A stretch of DNA of 19,650 nt from Treponema sp. (lineage in GTDB: Bacteria > Spirochaetota > Spirochaetia > Treponematales > Treponemataceae). The position numbers and the translations under genes are program-made. Below the pieces are notes generated by a model. It saw nothing but the letters and a program-made list of their open reading frames with translations. It made no database searches and was not told the origin of the DNA. The stretch lies in contig SFOB01000074.1 of the NCBI GenBank assembly GCA_004554075.1, positions 1 through 19,650 on the forward strand. The letters are read 5' to 3'. Below, piece after piece: positions 13,585 through 19,650 of the stretch (positions are counted from its first letter, which is position 1; every line of letters begins with the position of its first letter).

Positions 13585-14365
13585 GAAATATGAATTTCCA
13601 AAATCAATGAATGATGTTCCTACACACTACTGTGGTGGCTGTGGTCACGGAATCGTTCATAAATTGATTGCACAGGTTATTGATGAAATGAATATTCAGC
13701 AGGATGTACTTTTAGTTGCTCCTGTTGGTTGTGCAGTTTATGCCTATAACTATATTAATGTTGATTCCTGCGAGGCCGCTCATGGTCGTGCACCTGCAGT
13801 TGCAACTGGTATGAAGCGTGTTCATCCTGATAAGCTTGTTATCAGCTATCAGGGTGATGGTGACCTTCTTGCTATCGGTACAGGTGAAACAGTTCACGCT
13901 GCAAACCGCGGTGAAAACATCACTGTAATCTTTATCAACAACGCTATTTACGGTATGACTGGTGGTCAGATGGCTCCAACTTCTCTTGTTGGTCAGGTTA
14001 CAAAGACAACTCCTTTCGGACGTAATGCTGATGAAGTTGGTTACCCGATTCGTGCCTGCGAGCTTTTGAATACTCTTGTTGAACCAAAGTATATTGAGCG
14101 CTGTGCTGTTTACGATGTTCCTCACATCAACAAAACTAAGGCAGCCATCAAAAAGGCTTTGACATATCAGAAGGAAGGAAAGGGCTACAGCTTTGTTGAA
14201 GTTCTTTCTATGTGTCCTACAAACTGGGGTGTTGCTCCAACTGTTGCTGCTGACTGGGTTAAGGATCAGATGGAGCCTTATTATCCTCTGGGAGTTTTCC
14301 GCGACGTTCCAGGCGGAGTTACTCCGGAAGCCGCTACTCCTGTAGCCGGCGTTGTTACAAAGTAA
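13577..14365 (+). CDS. korB: 2-oxoacid:ferredoxin oxidoreductase beta subunit (thiamine diphosphate binding)
   Basis: 262 residues, carrying the thiamine diphosphate site. HYCGGCGHG (17-25) provides the cysteines typical of Kor/Vor beta chains; the diphosphate/Mg motif begins at GDGD (93-96) and continues to NNAIYGMTGGQMAPTS (121-136). AHGRAPAVATGMKR is also characteristic. It pairs with the alpha subunit to form the active site. There is no separate cluster domain here, so electrons leave through the small ferredoxin subunit. The start lies inside the end of the alpha gene, with GAG close before it. The short C-terminal tail (rich in Pro, Ala and Val) is not conserved in my memory of the family. 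Confidence 0.93.
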   Translation: MSKKYEFPKSMNDVPTHYCGGCGHGIVHKLIAQVIDEMNIQQDVLLVAPVGCAVYAYNYINVDSCEAAHGRAPAVATGMKRVHPDKLVISYQGDGDLLAIGTGETVHAANRGENITVIFINNAIYGMTGGQMAPTSLVGQVTKTTPFGRNADEVGYPIRACELLNTLVEPKYIERCAVYDVPHINKTKAAIKKALTYQKEGKGYSFVEVLSMCPTNWGVAPTVAADWVKDQMEPYYPLGVFRDVPGGVTPEAATPVAGVVTK

Positions 14366-14383
14366 GGTAGGGGAGGATAAGTT

Positions 14384-14938
14384 ATGACAACAGAAATTAT
14401 TTTTGCCGGATTCGGTGGTCAGGGTGTTATCCTTGCCGGAAAAATCCTTACACTTGCCGGAATGAGCGAAGACAAATACGTTTCTCACATTCCTTCATAC
14501 GGTGCTGATATGCGCGGTGGTACTGCTAACTGTTCTGTAATCGTTAGTGATGAAGAAGTTGCATCCCCTGTTATCGAAAAGCCGGATGTAGTAGTTGCAC
14601 TCAACAAGCCTTCTATGACTAAGTTTGAAAAGTGGCTTAAGCCGGGCGGACTTTTGATTTACAATTCTTCTTTGATTGATATTGAACCTACTCGTAAAGA
14701 TATCCGCACACTTGCTTTGCCAGCTAATGACATGGCTGCAGAAACAAACAATGCCCGCGGTGCAAACATGGTTGTACTCGGCTGTCTTGCTAAGGTTTGC
14801 CCTGGTATGATTAGCGGAGTTAAGCCTTTTGAGTTTGCTTTGGATGAAGCAATTTCAGCCCGCAACAAGAAGTTCAATCCGATAAACATTGCGACAATTG
14901 AGGCTGCTTACAATAAGGATTACGATATTAAGGGATAA
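14384..14938 (+). CDS. korC: 2-oxoacid:ferredoxin oxidoreductase gamma subunit
   Basis: 184 residues, usual for the gamma chain. It begins with FAGFGGQGVILAGKIL (7-22) and has SYGADMRGGTANC (38-50), both signatures of Kor/Vor/Por gamma domains. Other fitting parts are NKPSMTKFEKWLKPGGLLIYNSSL and the C-terminal GANMVVLGCLAKVC. By family knowledge it forms part of the heterotetramer and helps bind CoA. A strong Shine-Dalgarno (GGGGAGG) lies between the beta stop and ATG 14384. The regulator gene begins three bases after its stop. Confidence 0.92.
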   Translation: MTTEIIFAGFGGQGVILAGKILTLAGMSEDKYVSHIPSYGADMRGGTANCSVIVSDEEVASPVIEKPDVVVALNKPSMTKFEKWLKPGGLLIYNSSLIDIEPTRKDIRTLALPANDMAAETNNARGANMVVLGCLAKVCPGMISGVKPFEFALDEAISARNKKFNPINIATIEAAYNKDYDIKG

Positions 14939-14941
14939 ATT

Positions 14942-15517
14942 ATGAGTGAAAAAAATAAAATTGGTGCAAAGGTAAAGCTGGTTCGCGAAAATCGCAAGCT
15001 TTCTATTGAAGATGTTTCTGAGCGCACAAATCTTCCTGCCGCTCAGATTCAGAGCATTGAAGACGGTTCTCTTGTTCCAAACCTCACACCGCTTATTAAG
15101 ATTGCGCGCGTGCTTGGTGTTCGCCTGGGAACCTTTATGGACGATGATGAAAACCTGGGACCTGTTGTTACCCGTGCACAGGACAAGAAGGAAGTAACCC
15201 GCTTCAGCGACCGCGGAAACGCAGTTAATTCTGACCTGGACTTCTACACACTTGCTCAGAACAAGGCCGGCCGTCACATGGATCCTTTCATCATTGATAT
15301 CTTCCCATCTTCAGAAGAAGAAATCAAAACTTCAACTCATGAAGGCGAAGAGTTCATCTACGTTCTCGAAGGTGAAGTAGAAATCATCTATGGCAAGGAC
15401 AAGTACGAGCTCAAGCAGGGCGATTCGATTTATTATGAGTCGATTGTTGCTCACCACGTACACAGCCACGGCGAAAATAAAGCAAAAATATTGGCAGTTG
15501 TTTATACTCCTGCTTGA
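14942..15517 (+). CDS. XRE-cupin transcription regulator
   Basis: 191 residues. Residues about 9-64 form an XRE helix-turn-helix (KLVRENRKLSIEDVSERTN, then SIEDGSLVPNLTPLIKIARVLG). Residues about 118-190 form a cupin barrel with HEGEEFIYVLEGEVEI (133-148) and HHVHSHG (171-177), where His133, Glu137 and His171/172/174 could bind a metal. Such proteins usually sense a small organic acid or metal ligand and regulate neighbouring genes. As the last gene of the oxidoreductase operon, three bases from the gamma subunit and with AGGGAT before ATG 14942, it probably controls this operon. The acyl-CoA ligase gene that I recall next to similar XRE-cupin/Kor clusters in other bacteria is absent here. 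Confidence 0.85.
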   Translation: MSEKNKIGAKVKLVRENRKLSIEDVSERTNLPAAQIQSIEDGSLVPNLTPLIKIARVLGVRLGTFMDDDENLGPVVTRAQDKKEVTRFSDRGNAVNSDLDFYTLAQNKAGRHMDPFIIDIFPSSEEEIKTSTHEGEEFIYVLEGEVEIIYGKDKYELKQGDSIYYESIVAHHVHSHGENKAKILAVVYTPA

Positions 15518-15527
15518 TAGGAGTGGT

Positions 15528-15569
15528 AAAGCTAAAAAATTGCTGCATCGCAATTTTTTTTAACGCTTT
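15528..15569 (+). terminator. Strong intrinsic terminator after the oxidoreductase operon
   Basis: An inner stem (TAAAAAATTGC 15533-15543 with GCAATTTTTT, right arm from 15550) has a TGCATC loop, and eight T run at 15554-15561. An outer stem AAAGC (15528-15532)/GCTTT (15565-15569) encloses it. It lies eleven bases after the regulator stop. The A-tract on the left arm may also let it act on the minus strand. Layout matches 502-541. Confidence 0.85.
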
Positions 15570-15582
15570 GCTATAGAACACC

Positions 15583-15602
15583 GGCCGCTCTGACCGGCGG
15601 CC
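15583..15602 (+). repeat. G+C-rich hairpin before small ORF
   Basis: GGCCGC (15583-15588) and GCGGCC (15597-15602) form a perfect 6-bp stem around TCTGACCG; a shifted pairing through CCGG is also possible. It ends six bases before ATG 15609, where a ribosome binding site would normally be, and has no T-run. Confidence 0.5.
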
Positions 15603-15608
15603 TTACAC

Positions 15609-15830
15609 ATGGACGACAAAGAATATTACAGCCTGATGAACCGTTCATCTTCATGGGCGCTTCAGCAGGCATTAAAAAAGAAAAACTCCACAAAAAAAGC
15701 GTTATCCCAGGCTCAAAAAACAGAGCTTCCGGATAACGCTCAAACTTTCACATCACTCGAACTGCGTCAAGGCCGGGCAGACGCCGAAATGCTTATTGAA
15801 AAGCAGAATGATTCGGATTCTTCTAATTAA
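15609..15830 (+). CDS. Small hypothetical protein
   Basis: 73 residues, hydrophilic, rich in Lys, Ser, Gln and Ala, with no signal peptide, membrane segment or known motif. A likely helical N-terminal half (YYSLMNRSSSWALQQALKK) is followed by a polar tail. I do not recognise it. In favour of a real gene are its own reading frame with codon use like its neighbours and the lack of another gene in this place. Against it are the absence of a Shine-Dalgarno, the hairpin at 15583-15602 directly before the ATG, and the preceding terminator with no visible promoter in between. Its end overlaps the convergent solute-binding gene by eight bases. Confidence 0.45.
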   Translation: MDDKEYYSLMNRSSSWALQQALKKKNSTKKALSQAQKTELPDNAQTFTSLELRQGRADAEMLIEKQNDSDSSN

Positions 15831-17103
15831 ACTTCCCGTAATTACTTACCGCTTCATCAACTGTCATTTTTCCTGTAAAAACATTATAGGCTGCATTTCT
15901 GAGCTGCATATATGTATTATCCAGAAGACCAATCTCAAGCTGATATAAATGTTCTGTATTTCCCATTGGTGCATAAACATCATCAAATGAATAAACTGTA
16001 GAGCAGGTGATAAGACGTTTTATCATTGCAAGATTATTTAATTCATTAGTACGTAACAAGAAGCGCATAAACTCATTTGTCATTTCAAGATTCTTACTGT
16101 TTTTGTTAACAGAAAATTCTACTGAAGGAACTTCAAGAACTGCAGAACCATTTTCCATAACAGGAACAGCATAGAAACTGTATTTAAAAGGTGACTTTGT
16201 AAAGGCTTCAGATAAAGCTTCTCGTTTTTTAGTTCCCGAAACTACATCTGCGGAAGCAAGCATCATTGGGACATCACCTTCAAAAAAGCGCATTATAACA
16301 GCAGAATAATTATCCTTAATCTTTTTGCATTCTTCTAAATCTATAAAATTATGTCTATTAAATTCTTCAAGCCATTCAAGAGTTGCTCTTGTATACTTTC
16401 CGGCGGCAGGATCTAATTTATTTAATTTTGAAATTGCTTCCGGATTATTCATAACTTCTTTTGTAAACATTGAATATATCAAAGATGGCATAATAGAAGT
16501 TGCAGAATCTTCAGCCAAAATAGGACTCTTATATCCAGCTTCTTTGAATTTCTGACAAACATCAACTAACTGACGGTAGTTAGCTGGAATTTCAAGTCCT
16601 TCTTTTTTAAACAAATCTTCATTTACAAGCATTCCGTTAGCCACACCTAAAACCGGCACCATGGGAAGGGAATCATTTTCTGTATAAAACAAAAGTTTTT
16701 TATTTATTGCAGAAAGTTCTATTCCTGTTTTAGCTGCATCTGCAAGATTTTCCGCGTTATCCAAAAGCGGATTATAATTTGTTTTATCCAGCATCCAGGG
16801 GAAGGTCATAAAAATATCAGGTGCATCCAGACCAGCAAGGGCAGTGGAAATAGTTACTTTATAATTATCCAGATAATTATAAGAAAGTTCTACGTTAGGA
16901 TAGAATTCATTAAAGCGGTCGAACTCAGCTTCAAGGGCTTCAAAGTTCTGGTAGCGGCCTGCAATCTGGATTTTGCATTTTGTAAGTGTATCCAGATATG
17001 GAATAAAGGCATCATCGTTAATTTTCTTTTTACAGGCTCCCAGGGAGCTGAGACTTAAAAGAATAAAAAGTGTAAAACTAATCTTCGTTAGTTTATTTTT
17101 CAT
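15823..17103 (-). CDS. Solute-binding lipoprotein (ABC family 1 type)
   Basis: 426 residues from ATG 17103. The ATG at 17109 is in frame, but AGAGG on the minus strand is too close to it and well spaced for 17103. The signal peptide ends in LGAC with Cys24 lipidated. The mature part follows extracellular solute-binding protein family 1: FNEFYPNVELSYNYLDNY, APDIFMTFPWML, GVANGMLVNEDLFKKEGLEIPANYRQLVDVCQKFKEAGYKSP in pieces, FFEGDVPMMLASA, and YAVPVMENGSAVLEVPSVEFSVNKNS. Such proteins bind sugars or related solutes in the periplasm. No permease or ATPase gene lies next to it. It overlaps the upstream histidine kinase gene by 11 bases, so it is likely made together with that kinase and may present ligand to it rather than feed a transporter. 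Confidence 0.85.
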   Translation of the reverse strand: MKNKLTKISFTLFILLSLSSLGACKKKINDDAFIPYLDTLTKCKIQIAGRYQNFEALEAEFDRFNEFYPNVELSYNYLDNYKVTISTALAGLDAPDIFMTFPWMLDKTNYNPLLDNAENLADAAKTGIELSAINKKLLFYTENDSLPMVPVLGVANGMLVNEDLFKKEGLEIPANYRQLVDVCQKFKEAGYKSPILAEDSATSIMPSLIYSMFTKEVMNNPEAISKLNKLDPAAGKYTRATLEWLEEFNRHNFIDLEECKKIKDNYSAVIMRFFEGDVPMMLASADVVSGTKKREALSEAFTKSPFKYSFYAVPVMENGSAVLEVPSVEFSVNKNSKNLEMTNEFMRFLLRTNELNNLAMIKRLITCSTVYSFDDVYAPMGNTEHLYQLEIGLLDNTYMQLRNAAYNVFTGKMTVDEAVSNYGKFN

Positions 17104-19528
17104 AATCATCCCTCTTTGTAAAATCAGGTTTTGCCTGACGGATTTTTCTAAGCTCTTTTAATACATTATTTATATCAATAGGTTTTGCAATATGACCGTT
17201 CATTCCGGCCTCAAGACATTCTGCAACATTTTCCGAGAAGGCATCTGCTGTCATGGCAATAATTGGAATTCCAGCCGCATAAGGATTTTCAAGTTTTCGG
17301 ATTTGACGTGTTGCTTCTAGTCCGTTCATAACCGGCATTTGAATATCCATAAATACAAGGTCATATTCTGCAGGCTGAATATTTCGAAGCATATCTACAG
17401 CAACCTTTCCGTTTTCCGCCCGCCTGCATTTAATTCCATACATATCAAGCAGGGTAGAGATAACCTCCCAGTTTACATCCATATCTTCTGCAACAAGTAT
17501 CTTCATGTCAGCTAAGTCAGAATTGTTTTCTTCCTGTGAAGCAGCCTTATCTTCCAGGCCAAGCACCTCGCTAATCTTCTTAAACAAAGAAGATCGGAAA
17601 AGAGGTTTTGAAATAAAGCCGTCTATACCGGCATCTTTTGCAGCCTCTTCAATCTGAGTCCAGTCGTAGGCCGAAACAAGCAGAATAGAAATATCGTTAC
17701 CTGCAATTTCACGAATCTTTTTAGTAAGCTGAACTCCATCTGTACCAGGCATTTTCCAGTCTAGAATAATTACATTATAAGATTTTCCAGCTTCCTTTTT
17801 CGCAAGAAGTTTTGTAAGGGCAGTCTCTTCGGATTCTGCAATTTCAGGATTTGTTCCAAGAGCGGTAAGTGTGTCGCAGGCAGTTTCAAGAAGCACTTCG
17901 TCATCATCAATAACAAGAACTTCTAAAGGAGGAAGTTTTTGTTCGTTTTCAGCCTTTGAAGATACTTCAATATCAAGCGTAACCGTAAAGGTAGTTCCTA
18001 CTCCTTCCTTGCTCTGGCATTCTATCTTGCCTCCCATCATATCAACCATTTTTTTTGTGATGGCAAGACCAAGACCTGTTCCCTGAATTGTATTTATTCG
18101 GCTGTCTGTCTGGCGGATAAAAGGCTGATACATAACTTCCATAAAGTCCTGGGACATACCAATACCCGTATCTGCCACTTTATATTCTAACTTTATAAAG
18201 CCTTTTTTATCGCTAGGAGACTCACTTAAATCTACATAAACCTGCTTTCCGGCCGGAGTATATTTCAAGGCATTTGAAAGAATATTTATAAAAATCTGAT
18301 TAATACGAAGCTGGTCTGCATAAAGATATTCATGTTTGATATTTTTACTTCTGAACCTGAAATCAATATTTTTCTGACGAACTGTTGGCTGGGAAATGTT
18401 TACAAGATTTTCTGCAGAATCAACAATTGAAAAGGTGACAGGTGAAAGAGATATATTACCACGCTCAACTTTAGAGATATCAAGAATATCATTTATAAGA
18501 GTTAGCAGATGATTACTTGCAAGCTTAATTTTTTTTAGATTATCAGAAACATACTGGGAATCTTTTACATTCTTTTCTGCAATGGTTGTAAGACCAATAA
18601 TTGCATTCATAGGGGTTCTTATATCGTGAGACATTGTAGAAAGAAAATCTGTTTTAGCCTTGTTTGCAGAATCAGCTTCTTCTGCAGCAGCGGCTAGCTT
18701 TCTGTTAAATCTCATAAAGACAAGAATATCAAAAACAAGCAGAAGCAAAAGGCAGAAAGAAACTACAATAACCAGAGGCCAGTCTATATTGTTCTTAGTA
18801 ATATCTGTCATAGGGATATAGGTTAGGAGAGTCCAATCAAAAGAAGTATTAACCGGAACATGAACTATAAGGCAGTTTTCAGCTTTTGAGTTCTGCATTG
18901 TAAGCATGCCGGTTTCGTGAATCTGAGCCTGAAGGTTTTCTAAATAATCTTTATTAATCTGATTATAGGATTTATAAAATTCAAAGAAGTTAGAATTTTT
19001 AAAAGACTTTCCTTTGATGATATAGTTTCCAGCGCGGTCGATAATTGAAATCTGGGCATCTGAATATTTTTCTGAAGGGAAGACCCATTTACTTGCAAGT
19101 ACTTCAATAGGAATAACCCGCATAAGGATTGCTCTTTGTTTTTTTTGAGAACCATCAATTCTTAATTCAAGAAGATCACAGAAGGCAATGGACTGTACGC
19201 CGTTCATAGGATTTGTAAATGAGCGTGTTACACGTACCTGATTCTGCTGGCCCAGAAGTTCATTCAAAGAAGAAAAAATATCTATTTCCTTATAGGAAAC
19301 ATTAAAATCTTGTGGATCATTTATTTTTGCTTTATTTGAATAGCCTCGTAAAGAATCAACAAGAACAATATGAGCAGAGATATTTGGGATACGCTGGGCA
19401 ACATTTAAGTAATCCATTGCTTCGGCTATATTCATCTTACGGCTATTGATGCAGGCAGCCCAGGAATCGCAGAGACGCTGTTCTCCTTCAAGATAATTTG
19501 TGGTTACCTGTTCCATACCGATAGACAT
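17093..19528 (-). CDS. Hybrid sensor histidine kinase, 5' end probably damaged
   Basis: 811 residues from the first ATG at 19528. Order: extracytoplasmic dCache-like sensor (about 1-248), membrane segment (about 250-272), HisKA with phospho-acceptor His301 in STMSHDIRTPMN, HATPase with NILSNALKYTP (Asn419), DTGIGM (453-458) and GTGLGLAI (483-490), then two receiver domains with Asp590 (ILDWKMPG) and Asp728 (FMDIQMPVMNG), and Lys641 and Lys782 in the KP motifs. No Hpt or DNA-binding domain, so phosphate must pass to a separate protein. A sensor of this type needs a membrane helix before it, and none is present. The frame stays open for 24 codons upstream (to a TAA at 19601-19603) without ATG, GTG, TTG or CTG, and ATG 19528 has no Shine-Dalgarno. 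The gene may be truncated by rearrangement or affected by a sequence error. Confidence 0.85.
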   Translation of the reverse strand: MSIGMEQVTTNYLEGEQRLCDSWAACINSRKMNIAEAMDYLNVAQRIPNISAHIVLVDSLRGYSNKAKINDPQDFNVSYKEIDIFSSLNELLGQQNQVRVTRSFTNPMNGVQSIAFCDLLELRIDGSQKKQRAILMRVIPIEVLASKWVFPSEKYSDAQISIIDRAGNYIIKGKSFKNSNFFEFYKSYNQINKDYLENLQAQIHETGMLTMQNSKAENCLIVHVPVNTSFDWTLLTYIPMTDITKNNIDWPLVIVVSFCLLLLLVFDILVFMRFNRKLAAAAEEADSANKAKTDFLSTMSHDIRTPMNAIIGLTTIAEKNVKDSQYVSDNLKKIKLASNHLLTLINDILDISKVERGNISLSPVTFSIVDSAENLVNISQPTVRQKNIDFRFRSKNIKHEYLYADQLRINQIFINILSNALKYTPAGKQVYVDLSESPSDKKGFIKLEYKVADTGIGMSQDFMEVMYQPFIRQTDSRINTIQGTGLGLAITKKMVDMMGGKIECQSKEGVGTTFTVTLDIEVSSKAENEQKLPPLEVLVIDDDEVLLETACDTLTALGTNPEIAESEETALTKLLAKKEAGKSYNVIILDWKMPGTDGVQLTKKIREIAGNDISILLVSAYDWTQIEEAAKDAGIDGFISKPLFRSSLFKKISEVLGLEDKAASQEENNSDLADMKILVAEDMDVNWEVISTLLDMYGIKCRRAENGKVAVDMLRNIQPAEYDLVFMDIQMPVMNGLEATRQIRKLENPYAAGIPIIAMTADAFSENVAECLEAGMNGHIAKPIDINNVLKELRKIRQAKPDFTKRDDYEK

Positions 19529-19600
19529 GTTTACAAAGTTTTCGGTATTGTAGGAGAAATTGTCAATTGTTGTGGATTGAAGTTTGAATCGGCATAAGTT

Positions 19601-19648
19601 TTAAGCAGCTTCCTTCAACTCACCATTTTCAAATTTTATATCTTTGAC
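19601..19648 (-). CDS. 3' end of an unidentified reading frame
   Basis: At the right edge the minus strand reads fifteen codons (VKDIKFENGELKEAA) and a TAA at 19603-19601, in the same frame as the kinase. It looks like the hydrophilic tail of another protein. It could be an upstream gene, or a mobile element that displaced the kinase 5' end. Too little is present to identify. Confidence 0.3.
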   Translation of the reverse strand, partial: VKDIKFENGELKEAA

Positions 19649-19650
19649 GA

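Noticed and set aside
13712..14488. 258-codon open frame on the minus strand across korB
   Set aside because: Antisense to conserved oxidoreductase subunits, rich in Asn, Ser and Cys as expected for shadow translation, and without a plausible start.
17104..17109. Start of the solute-binding protein at 17109
   Set aside because: AGAGG is only a base or two from it, whereas ATG 17103 has proper spacing and opens the lipoprotein signal directly.
1..19650. CRISPR arrays, tRNA or rRNA genes
   Set aside because: No regularly spaced direct repeats and no cloverleaf or rRNA sequence were seen in the intergenic regions, all of which are short (under about 210 bases).

Overview
The window looks like chromosome from a Treponema-type spirochaete, probably a gut or rumen anaerobe. 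The signs are moderate-to-low G+C, a flagellar rod-binding protein with no muramidase domain within the visible 3' end, many lipoproteins with short lipoboxes, an archaeal-type cytidylate kinase, ferredoxin-linked 2-oxoacid oxidation, and several G+C-rich palindromic repeats between and inside genes. The genus is inferred from protein style, not from a search. LAYOUT. (1) 1-458 is the 3' end of a FlgJ-like flagellar gene, followed by about 200 bases holding stacked hairpins and terminators. (2) 660-1688 encodes a lipoprotein with two Asp-Thr-Gly motifs, read as a two-lobed aspartic protease-like protein. (3) 1708-5815 is a forward group: MurC/Mpl-type ligase, YicC, a G+C-rich repeat in the next leader, an archaeal-type cytidylate kinase with an altered P-loop, and a cytoplasmic GH5 glycosidase. 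(4) 5842-8233 (minus) is a lipoprotein followed by threonine synthase. (5) 8369-10792 (plus) is alanine racemase and a DUF6273-like lipoprotein. (6) folC (minus) converges on that lipoprotein and shares its TTAA stop. (7) 12314-15517 (plus) is a compact operon for a four-subunit 2-oxoacid:ferredoxin oxidoreductase ending in an XRE-cupin regulator. (8) After a strong terminator comes a small unknown ORF. (9) 15823-19528 (minus) is a hybrid histidine kinase overlapping a solute-binding lipoprotein that has no permease beside it. (10) The last bases hold the apparent end of another reading frame. HOW THE GENES WORK TOGETHER. MurC/Mpl and Alr supply cell-wall synthesis. The oxidoreductase couples oxidative decarboxylation of (probably branched-chain) 2-oxoacids to reduced ferredoxin, and the XRE-cupin is its likely local regulator. 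The kinase and solute-binding protein look like one sensory unit. MAIN POINTS OF INTEREST. A palindromic element sits in frame inside murC. Three starts lack a Shine-Dalgarno and have a -10 hexamer 7-8 bases upstream, suggesting leaderless mRNAs. Two terminator hairpins share one unusual nested design. The kinase 5' end seems to lack a start codon and its first membrane segment, so it may be truncated.
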